From Linum tenue (Eukaryota; Streptophyta; Magnoliopsida; Malpighiales; Linaceae), in contig CAMGYJ010000002.1 of assembly GCA_946122785.1 (NCBI GenBank), forward strand, positions 22,294,492-22,358,491: a stretch of 64,000 bases of DNA, written 5' to 3'. The notes beneath the pieces are model-generated. The model searched no databases. It saw nothing but the letters and a program-made list of their open reading frames with translations, and was not told where the DNA came from. How positions within the stretch are numbered: position 1 is the stretch's first letter; every line of letters starts with the position of its first letter. This document shows, piece by piece, positions 55,749-64,000 of this stretch. The translations under genes were made by a program, and so were the position numbers.

Positions 55749-57299
55749 TCATTTTGTCTAGGGGTTTATGTTATTTAAACCAAGGAGACAAAATGTATAT
55801 AGAATTTATGATGATTCTGGTAATGGAGTCATCGTACTTTGTATGTATATGACACGCTTGTCTTTGGGATCAATAAAAGAAAAGTGAACTTTTGATAAAA
55901 AGTTGTTATTTAAATTCTCCTTGTGGGACATGGGGGAGGTAAATGTGATTCTGTCTATTGAATCAAACAGTACAACAAAGAATATTCCTTCTCTCAATTT
56001 TTCTGCATTGAGAAGGTACTCGTAAAGAAAATTTCTTAGTGGAAATTGTCGTGGGTTAGATACGACAATGGATCTACAAGTATGGAACTTATGGTTAATA
56101 CTGGCTAACCAGTTTTACAACTGGAGTATTCCATGTTAAATGGGCTCAATGTATGCATGACTTGCATGATGCTAGATATCGCATATGCTAGATATCGGTA
56201 CATGAGTAATCCTAGTGCTCATCATTTGAAATGAAATGAGGCGTGTACTAGGATATGTCAAAGGTACATTGTATTGACTTATAGTGGCTTTCCATCGCTT
56301 TTGGAAGGATTTGTTGATGTTAGTTGGATTTCTCATGTTAAAGGTGATACTTCAACATTGAGATGGGTCCTCTTGCTTGGGGGAGGTGCCATATATTGGG
56401 CCTCTAGAAAGCAAACTTGCATCACTAGTTCCACTATGGAGTCACAGTTTGTGACCTTGATTTCTCTTACAGAAAAGACATTATTGATGAGATGCTTGGT
56501 TTATGACATTAATTTATGGCAAAACCAATCTCACCTATTACTATTCTTAGTGATAGTAATGCTACTTTGCCTAAGGCATATAAGCAAGTGAAAATGACAA
56601 GTACAGTCATGTGGGAGTAAGGCACGGTAAAATCTGTGAATTGATCATTCATAGAGTTGTGTCTAGATGACCAGACTCGAGATAATTTGGTTGAGCATTT
56701 GACGAAGTGGTTAACTAGTGACTTGGTGATCAAGTCTGAGAAAGGGATGGGTTAAAGTCCATATAATTTCTGGTAATGGGACACCCAATTCCCTTCTAAT
56801 ACAAAGTTAGAGGTTGAATTCATTGTGGAAAGCTCATTATCAGAAATTGAAAGCACACAATTTGTCATCCCGAGGTATGTGCATGTTATCCTGCATGAGA
56901 GAAGAGGAAGAAGTTTACACTTCTTAATGGAATCTTTGAAAAAGTGCATTATGCGGGTACACGAATAAGAGATTCAACCTACGTAAGCATGAAGTGTAGC
57001 CGCTTCAAGAAACCCAGACTTTGGTTTCGTGTGCGCTTATGAGAAGGATTGGACACATGGCGGATAATAGTGTCAAGGCGCTTAGAAGTTTTGAAAACTT
57101 AAGTGTATATTATCTTCGAATATTCATATGAATCAATGGGTTCAATCGTTACCGACACCCTTTGTATTCGAGTATTCGTCAAGTGTAATATACTAAGGTG
57201 AAAATTCAAGCGTCACGACATTTTCATTTATGCTTAAGTTTTGTTGGAAGAATGTTGTGATTTTAGTGAATTCTATAATACACTAAAATGGGGGAGGAA
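55749..57299 (+). pseudogene. Copia pol relic (RT tail and RNase H)
   Basis: Recognisable pieces: FDGVILSRGL / NQGDKMY and DDSGNGVIVLCMY of the RT; then YSGFPSLLEGFVDVSWISHV, GGGAIYWASRKQTCITSSTM and ESQFVTLISLTEK of RNase H (56270-56500), in plus orientation. Many stops and frameshifts. The reading direction agrees with the LTR at 57300-57875. Confidence 0.8.
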
Positions 57300-57875
57300 T
57301 GTTGGAAATTTGGTTGAACCGGACTAACCAAGTCAAACTTGTTTTGGGTTGGACCGACCAACCGGTTTGGGATTAGACCGACCGAACTGATATTCTAATT
57401 CCGTGAAGGGACACATCCCTTTGGCCTAGTGGCGGTTGCATTATTTTATGGATAAGGATAACCTTATGGATAGAGGCAACCCTTCATATGGATAATGATA
57501 ACCTTTCATATGGATAGAAGCAACCTTTTATATGGATAAATGCAACATTTCGTATGGATAAAGGCAACCTTTCATGAAACAATGCATGGATTCGTCCCCT
57601 ATAAATATGTGTGGGGTGGATGATGCCACATACCATCAAACATATTCTTCTTCTTTCTTCCAAAATTTTCTAAGTATGCTTTAGTGTTCTTGAGTATGGA
57701 ACCTAAAGTGGTGATAGTTTTATCCTCGGGAGAAATTTCCTGTAACCTTAGGCTTGTTGAGGGTGGAAATATTCATTTCAGAAAGTGAACGTTGTTCACG
57801 ACTCTATCTATCACAACCCTGATCACCCCGTCTCGGGCTATCGTACGTAGACCCTCGTCTCTAAAAGTCCCAACA
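57300..57875 (+). repeat. Copia 3' LTR
   Basis: 576 bp, TGTTGG...CCAACA; includes a repeated CATATGGATAA(A/T)G word (57470-57570). Followed by GTTTA. Confidence 0.8.
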
Positions 57876-58135
57876 GTTTATCTGCCCAAAGGTCACATAA
57901 CTCAATTGGTGGATCTTCGTTGAGAGTTTGTTTTGACCGTGTGAAATTCTGAGTGTGATTTGTGATTTTCCCGACAACACTAATAGAGATCTTAATAGGG
58001 TTTAAGCAAGTGAACCCTCAAATTTGATGTTACTCTGCTATTGCAAAGCAGTGTGTCTGTGTGGAGATGTTACTGAGAGTTATAAAAGAAAAAAAGCAGT
58101 CCATCTGTTTTAATAATCGTTATAGAAAAGAGAGC
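57876..58135 (+). repeat. Segmental duplicate, copy B (right part)
   Basis: Matches copy A from TCTGCCCAAAGGTCACATA onward; its left part is 55470-55506. Confidence 0.75.
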
Positions 58136-58790
58136 AAGTTAGCATATCCCATCGATGGCAAGCAAAACACAGAACGAAACAAACCGGCTTGAAGGTCTAG
58201 ATGCTCTGTTTCTCCCCTGTTTCTAGAAAATTAGACTTTCACCACCACTGACGGTCTCCATTCCAATTATCATTTCCATGAAAATGAAATCTCGTATAAT
58301 TACAAAACCCTTATCAGTAATCCCTGAATCCATGGCGCCCTGACCCTGACTCCTGAGGCATAAAAAAAACCCATCTGCAAGACTGCAATATTCAGGATAG
58401 CATACTCTGTGTCCTGACTCTGTAAACTTGCAGACAAAGCAGCATCATTCCGCCGAACCACACCCTCTCTCTTTGCCAGATTTCTAAGACTCATTCCAAG
58501 TTCCAGTTCCGTTCCCCCACACACCACTAACCACCAACCAACCTTCCAACTCCGCCATTGCCGTTTTTTGTTCTCACCTGCTTGTCCTCCTCCTCGTTAC
58601 CATCGCCTGCCCCTGCAAAAAAATTACCCCCAGCCGGGCAGCAGGCCAACGCCGGCAACCCTGAAAATGGGGGAAAAGGGACAAAAGAGGAGGATAAGCT
58701 TCCACCTTTCTGTCAACCCTTTCCATAGGCAACTGTCCAAATGGATAACGACTCTTCTTCTTCTTCTTCAAATCCTAATGCTCTGTTTTC
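58136..58790. other. Intergenic region upstream of the 58.9-kb gene
   Basis: No gene is seen; contains CT-rich tracts near 58750-58770 and the promoter described separately. Confidence 0.4.
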
Positions 58791-58792
58791 GT

Positions 58793-58803
58793 TATATATA
58801 AAC
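58793..58803 (+). promoter_or_regulatory. TATA box
   Basis: TATATATAAAC, about 115-125 bp upstream of the ATG at 58917; predicts a start of transcription near 58825-58835. Confidence 0.6.
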
Positions 58804-58916
58804 CCAAAACCGGCCCTCCACTAAATTTTCTGTATACAATCAAATTCAAAGAGGAGAAAAGGGGGAATCGGGCTTTCAGATTCTAATTGGTGAGACATTT
58901 TCAGGATCTGAATTGG

Positions 58917-59690
58917 ATGTGTATGGCTCATTTGTTCTCCTGCTTCGTTTGTAAGAAGCAGATTGCCGCCAACAGCAGCGACGATGCCGATTCCGATAAC
59001 ATCCGGCGCCACAGACCCAAACCGGTCTCCCCCCGGAATAACACCGGCGGCGGAAGGAAGAGTTCGTCTGCCAGGGTTGGCGGGAAGCGAGGGGATCAGG
59101 ATAAAGTAGAATTGAGCCGTCACGCCGGCGGAGGTGGGAATCACAGGAAGTCGAACAGCCTGTCCAACTACCCAGGCGCCGGCGGAGGAGGGAAGCACTC
59201 CGGCCGGAAGCCGCCCGCCGTCGCCAGAGCTATTATTGAGGAGGAGAGTTTCATCGGTTCGCCCAAGGAATGGATGAATAAGGGCGGAGGGAGGAAATCG
59301 GCGTCGCGTAAAGTAGAGGAGGAGAGTTTCGTGGCGGAGGACAACTGGAAGTACGGCGGCGGAGGCGGAGGGGCGGCAAGGAAGTCGGCGAATGGGAGGA
59401 TGGAGGAAGTGGAGGAGAGCTTCGTGGCAGGGGAGGATTGGAATTACAGGGGAGGAGGAAACAACAACATAAGGTTCAACAACAACAGCAGCAGGAGGAC
59501 TACTCAGCGGAATCATCAGGGGAAGAAATCGCCGGCGCGGCGGATGGACGAAGAGATTGGGAGCTTCGCGGCGGGTTCGCCGAGAGGAGATTTCGAGGCT
59601 TCGTCTTTCAGCCGGAACTGGGAGAAGAGCCAGGCGTCGGTCAGTTTGTCGGAGTGGGCAATCGTCTGCAGGTCCAATGCCGACAAATAA
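58917..59690 (+). CDS. Glycine- and basic-rich protein with repeated ESF modules, function unknown
   Basis: About 257 residues from ATG 58917 (MCMAHLFSCFVCKKQ; ATG 58923 two codons on is an alternative), TAA at 59688-59690, no intron visible. The N-terminus is Cys-rich (CFVCKK); the rest is low-complexity Gly/Arg/Ser/Asn. A module recurs four times: EEESFIGSPKEW, EEESFVAEDNWKY, VEESFVAGEDWNY and EEIGSFAAGSP, each preceded by a Gly-Gly-(G/R)-Lys-Ser type linker. The tail is SLSEWAIVCRSNADK. I do not recognise a family. A TATA box and an uninterrupted frame of GC-rich codons support a real gene. The composition suggests an intrinsically disordered protein. Confidence 0.72.
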   Translation: MCMAHLFSCFVCKKQIAANSSDDADSDNIRRHRPKPVSPRNNTGGGRKSSSARVGGKRGDQDKVELSRHAGGGGNHRKSNSLSNYPGAGGGGKHSGRKPPAVARAIIEEESFIGSPKEWMNKGGGRKSASRKVEEESFVAEDNWKYGGGGGGAARKSANGRMEEVEESFVAGEDWNYRGGGNNNIRFNNNSSRRTTQRNHQGKKSPARRMDEEIGSFAAGSPRGDFEASSFSRNWEKSQASVSLSEWAIVCRSNADK

Positions 59691-60159
59691 CGTACGTACG
59701 TACGTACATTTGGCTTTTTTACTCCGGCCGGCGAGACTCGATCGGCGGTGACTGACAATCAGAATTTCCAGTTACCTTGTTTGTTATAACGACGATGATT
59801 CCTTATATATGTTTAATTACTGATCTCATATATGTCTTTTTGCATCGCTTTCTCTTGATTTTTTTTTTTTTTTGGGTGTGACATTTTTAGTTTTATTGGC
59901 CTTGGTTATTGACTTGCTAAATAAACGAATATCTTTCGTTGTTCATACCTTTGATACCCATTGATATGATCCTTATTCTCAAACGCGGGAACAAATTTGG
60001 AGAAAAGGAAACCCTAAAAAACGTTCCACTTCCTCCACGAAAACCAGCCATTTTTTCCCCCCAAAAACCTCGTGGCTAAAATCTCCTCTAAACCAAAAAA
60101 TACCCACTGCTAATACTAAAAAGTAGAAGTCGGTAATGGTAGTCGAATGAAGTAGCTAA
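59691..60159. other. Intergenic interval between convergent genes
   Basis: Starts with the simple repeat CGTACGTACGTACGTACGTA just after the stop; otherwise T-rich with no gene. Confidence 0.5.
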
Positions 60160-60531
60160 TTAACGGTCAAGATCACGAAGCTGAGCCCAGAACTCGTCGG
60201 AGATCTTCCTTTCCAGCCGCCACATCGCCCTCATCTTCCCTATAAACTGCTCCGCACTCTCGTCCACTTGCTCATCATCATCACCACCAATATTTCCCTC
60301 CCCTGACTCCTCCGACAACGATGAAAACTGGTGGCAGGAGCAGCGCCGGCAGAGAAGAGGAGGGTCGGGAAGGGGGGGGCCGGTTACTCCGGCCAGGAGC
60401 TGAGGAGTAGGGTGTCGACGACGGAGGAGGAAGAGTTTCTTCTTGACGGTGGAGACGAGCCGTTTGATCAATGGCTTCTTTTTGGGAGAGGACGATGCGT
60501 TGTTGAATAGTTCTGGCTTCAACCAAGACAT
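60160..60531 (-). CDS. DUF761-type small protein
   Basis: Single-exon frame of 123 residues, ATG 60529-60531 (MSWLKPELFNNASSSPKKKP), TAA-type stop at 60160-60162. A basic N-terminal third (KRLVSTVKKKLFLLRRRH) and an acidic middle (GDDDEQ) lead to the C-terminal VDESAEQFIGKMRAMWRLER, which matches the DUF761 consensus (VDExAExFIxxF...L). Such proteins are common small plant proteins of unknown biochemical role, some linked to growth or defence. Convergent with the preceding gene. An AT-rich AAATAAGG about 90 bp upstream on the minus strand may serve as TATA. Confidence 0.8.
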   Translation of the reverse strand: MSWLKPELFNNASSSPKKKPLIKRLVSTVKKKLFLLRRRHPTPQLLAGVTGPPLPDPPLLCRRCSCHQFSSLSEESGEGNIGGDDDEQVDESAEQFIGKMRAMWRLERKISDEFWAQLRDLDR

Positions 60532-61437
60532 GATTAATGTGGTAATAAGCTGAAGAGGAGAATGGAATTGCCATGCATACTCTGGTTTTATTGGAGATTG
60601 GGGGGGATGAGATCCTTATTTAGCATGATTTTTGGGGTTTCAAATGATTTGTTAGGCGCCAATTATTTACTTGATTTCTGGGTTTGATAAGATAGGGTAG
60701 GATATCTTGCCTAGATCAGTGCAGTAAGTAAAAATGACAAGTTACTGGAACCTACCCAATGGTAATCGTTTTTAATTTCTGCAAATTAAATCTTATCCAT
60801 TTCAAATTCAAATGCACGTGTGATCAAGAGAGTCATAGCATTAATTCAGAGTTCCATTGTGGTGTGCAGACGTGCAGTGGACTTTTTTCTGGATCATACA
60901 TGGATAGGAAGATATCAATTCTGCCCACAATTCAAGGGTTCGATCAATTTAGGGGAAAATGCAATGTTAATTAGAGATGGAGCTAATTTTGAAGACATAT
61001 TGCGATATCTAATGATTCAAGGATTGAATTGCACCATCCTGCAAATATAATATGTATGGTGTGGTATTTAGGATACGCATAGCTGAAGAAATTGAGAGAG
61101 CAGAATGAATATCAAATGAGTTCAGCAACAACGATTACGGTACATAATCCTGCTACGATAATGCTACATATGGAACTGACAAAACTGTGAAATGTATCTC
61201 TACACATGATAGGCAAGCTACGAGGCACTAATTTACTAAATTACATTGAGCGACACACCGAGCAGTAACTCAAAACCTGGATCGAATCAAGCATTATACA
61301 TGGCTCAAACTACCACAACACGCTCTCCTACGATTTGTAAGAGACCTGACAATGAATCTCTCATAAGCCCTTAAATCGCGATTCTAGATGACACTTGAGA
61401 ATCATACATGCTGCCATGATCCAGAGGTGTATTCCTC
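60532..61437. other. Intergenic region
   Basis: Promoter side of the DUF761 gene and 3' flank of the EHD gene; no further gene recognised. Confidence 0.45.
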
Positions 61438-63569
61438 TTAGTCGTAAGGGTTTCTGAAGTTCTTCAAGAGATCAGGGATGTCGTACCCGAGCATGTCATC
61501 AACAGCTTGGATCATTTTGGGCTTCAACTTTTCAAACTTGTCGATGTTGTACCCGCTCAAAACCTCCTTGAACTGCTCTACATTTGGGAAATCACCTGGA
61601 GGTAAGTGAAACTCCCTCTGAACCTGTAAAAACATTGAAGGTCGACTGGTGAGCTTGTAGTGCAAGACGAAAGGGATGAAAATGTCCAATTATTTTGAGG
61701 CATTTAGAGAGAGGGAGAGGGGGGGGAAGAGACCTTTCCAAATTCGTCTGCCAAATTATCGATTAGTCTTTGCTGAGCCTTTGCTTTACCCATCATGGAT
61801 GGCATCTCCTTCTTAAGGTGGCTAATAATGTAAGCATGTATTTTTGCAGCCCGTGCACGCTTCACAAATTCATTGATCTGTTACAGGAAACCATCATTAG
61901 TTATTACCTTAAGCATAAGCTCCAATTAAGTGATTGTTTCGAAAACCAGAAAACTATCTTAAATCTCATAAATGAGTTGCAGGGTTGTAATGATTGATCG
62001 ATATGTTTGTGATATTTACGTTCAGATACTTGATAAAGGTCGAGGGTGTAAGCATGTGGTTTGAACAGCGATTATGAAATATTCCAGGACCAGGTCATGT
62101 TTCAAAACTTCAGAAAAGAAAACAGAGAAGGTACTCACTCTTCGATCACAAGCCTTCTTGGGAATATCTTTTAGATCAGAGAGAAGGTCAGACTGTTCTT
62201 TCTCAAAAAGCTCTTTCCCAAGTGGCCCAACAGCATTTTCGCTTACTGGTTTATCATTGAATGAGCTGCCAGCCAATGAGAAGCATCAACCATGGTCATA
62301 AAGACAGCACATAATCAGTAACACGATAGCAGTATATAAGTCATCAAACAAACTAAAGTCATGATGATAGCACATAATATTAAGAGCATAACAAATAAGA
62401 ACGCAAGCTTTGGTATGTCAAGGAATCAAACAAATAATCACGCAGCTGAGATAACATAATGAAAAATGTGCTCGCTTGTGAAGTGTGATACCCAAAAATT
62501 ACAAAAACACAAAAATGTAGAATATCATTTTCCCCCCTCGATGAGCCTAGAAACAGGCCATAGACAGTATGAAGGAATAACCAAGCACTCTAAAGATAGT
62601 TTACTTCTAATAAAATTGAACAACTAGCCACAAATTAATATTGATACCAGATAACAGAGATCTCAAGAAAGCAGAACATAAAGAACCCAATATTATATGA
62701 GATCAACCAAACCATCATCTAATGAGAGGCCATCGGGTTGTTCATCAGCTATGCTAATTTCATAACAGATTCAATATAGACTGGTCTACATTTCTCCAAA
62801 CTGAAGGCTGTATATGTGAATATGAATCAAGAAACAATACAATGACATATAAATACATATTTGTGGTGTGCAGCTAACATGAAAGGTTGCAACTTGACAT
62901 CACATTATAACTAGTAAAATATATTACTACTAGAAAAGCATACCCGATATAGACACGCATAACTTCAGGAGTATTGAGGACTTTCCCCAATGACCACATC
63001 AAGGCTCCATAAACTCTCATTAGCTGCATTCAGAAACAAGTGAATTATTAAAATACTGCACAGCCAATCTTGTCATCATGCAAGTTACTTGGAAGCTTTC
63101 TTACTTGCTGCGTATCAACTTGGTCTGCCTTGTTCAGAACCACCCTAATCTTGTCATCATGCCCACGTAGAGATGAAATGACACGCTTGAACTCGTCACT
63201 AACATCAAGTTTGTGAGGATCAAAGAGAAGCAAAATAAGGTCACACTTAGCAGCGAACCATGACGTCACACCAGTAAAATCATAAGACCGGTGGATTCGT
63301 TGCTTTTCTCCAGATAACACTCCAGGTGAGTCTACAAATGTGATATGCTCCAGCAGCTTCACCAAAACAAAACTCAGTCTTACACACTAAAATTTGACCT
63401 GAAGATAGCATCATCCATCATAATATGTTGAGAGACTTACAGGATGCGGCATTTGAGAACATTCAAATTTCGACAGAAATGCAGTTCCAAAAGTTGTTAG
63501 TCCACTGTATGGCATGTCTGCCTGAACTGCCACAGTATTGCCTGGAATACTTCTCTCATCTGGTCCAGA
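61438..63569 (-). CDS. EHD: EH-domain-containing ATPase (EHD1/EHD2-type), 3' exons
   Basis: Six exons with consensus junctions: 63441-63569, 63105-63356, 62944-63023, 62139-62265, 61734-61877, 61438-61623 (stop TAA 61438-61440). The product follows plant EHD proteins: SGPDERSIPGNTVAVQADMP, the G3 motif region LLEHITFVDSPGVLSGEKQR, DFTGVTSWFAAKCDLILLLF, the G4 motif VLNKADQ, RVYGALMWSLGKVLNTPEVM, KDIPKKACDRR, AYIISHLKKEMPSMMGKAKA, and the tail VDDMLGYDIPDLLKNFRNPY. EHD proteins are dynamin-like ATPases that bend membranes in endocytic recycling. The 5' exons (EF-hand/EH domain and P-loop) lie beyond the right edge; in plants the EH domain is N-terminal, which fits this C-terminus ending soon after the helical region. 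No disruption seen. Confidence 0.93.
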
Positions 63570-64000
63570 CTGCATAAGAAGAGATCGTTAACGTATTATT
63601 ACCAAAATCAACTGAGTATTAGGTGCAATGTCAATTTGGAAAAAAGCATGATGAACAAAGAAAAATGTCTGAAATTATAATAGTTGAGTAGAAGTTACAA
63701 TTCTATCAATACACCTGTCAGGCAGTAATTAAACAAGAAAAAGTAGTTATTAAAAGAGATCAACACCAGCAAGCATCGAGAATGGAAGCTTGGGGCCTAA
63801 TAGCATAATTTTGTGAGCTACTTATGAGAAAATAAATCTAGAGCAGAGTGCCTCTGAACAACTGAAACATGTAATAAAGTTTTAAGCAACTGAAGAATTT
63901 TTTTGATTGGGAGCTTCTCAGAAACGTACAGTTAGGAAGCACACAAAATCAACGAAAGAAAGATCAAACCCCACCAGCCAAAAAATCCACTGCCCCAGTA
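63570..64000 (-). other. Intron of the EHD gene
   Basis: No exon is recognised between the acceptor at 63570 and the window edge; the P-loop exon is expected further right. Confidence 0.6.

Larger units (their letters stand above)
55507..57875 (+). mobile_element. Copia relic with inverted LTR piece at its left end
   Basis: The right end is a full-looking LTR (57300-57875, TGTTGGAAATTT...GTCCCAACA) preceded by polypurine GGGGGAGGAA. The left end (55507-55748) is the reverse complement of the last about 242 bp of that LTR (R-U5), so both outer ends read TGTTGGGACTTTTAG going inward. GTTTA at 55502-55506 and 57876-57880 is a 5-bp target duplication. The interior holds broken copia reverse transcriptase and RNase H; gag, protease and integrase are missing. 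Confidence 0.82.

Noticed and set aside
60759..61050. Short plus-strand frames between the DUF761 and EHD genes
   Set aside because: Overlapping frames of 71-76 codons without motif or composition bias.

Overview
This window reads as a repeat-rich stretch of a flowering-plant nuclear genome, most likely a eudicot. The reasons are spliced plant genes (an EHD-type dynamin-like ATPase, a DUF761-type small protein, a SWIB-domain protein, a GDSL-lipase fragment), Athila-type LTR retrotransposons primed by tRNA-Asp, and plant-type MULE, hAT and LINE elements. I do not assign a species. Host genes occupy only about 23.5-26.9 kb and 58.2-64 kb; most of the rest is transposable elements nested in one another.

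1-13.8 kb: a minus-strand Ty1/copia element (about 2424-13751) is split by a plus-strand, gag-only Athila derivative (5614-11781), which is itself split by a 559-bp hAT MITE (7314-7872). A second Athila-type element (1-2423) abuts the copia at its polypurine tract and leaves the window on the left. 14.5-22.9 kb: a LINE relic is split by a 7.1-kb Mutator-like element (14990-22119, 9-bp TSD TATTACTTG). This carries a MuDR-type transposase gene and, convergent to it, a decayed plant-mobile-domain (PMD) gene.

23.5-26.9 kb: a promoter and leader exon joined by an intron to a 5'-truncated GDSL lipase, then a small SWIB-domain gene on the minus strand. 27.0-32.95 kb: a near full-length, frameshifted LINE with a 16-bp TSD. 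33-40 kb: AT-rich DNA with a MULE-like element full of minisatellites (34433-36551), a tRNA-Glu relic cut in two by a small TIR element, an hAT MITE and a LINE 3' fragment. 40.2-53.5 kb: an hAT MITE containing a young, structurally complete 12.7-kb Athila element (40677-53359, TSD CTCGT), which in turn holds a 714-bp hAT element (45451-46164).

54-58.1 kb: duplicated low-copy sequence and a copia relic whose two termini are both the U5 end of the LTR in inverted orientation, yet which is flanked by a 5-bp TSD. 58.2-64 kb: a gene island with a glycine- and basic-rich protein containing repeated ESF modules, a DUF761-type gene, and the 3' two-thirds of an EHD gene that runs off the right edge.

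The Athila copies look like a working pair: the 40.7-53.4 kb copy encodes protease, reverse transcriptase, RNase H and integrase, and the 5.6-11.8 kb copy keeps related gag and 3' regions but has lost the enzymes. The least ordinary structures are the U5-U5 copia, the copia with no tRNA-type primer site but a 13-nt self-complementary one, the one-LTR Athila with a TSD, and the MULE carrying a PMD gene.
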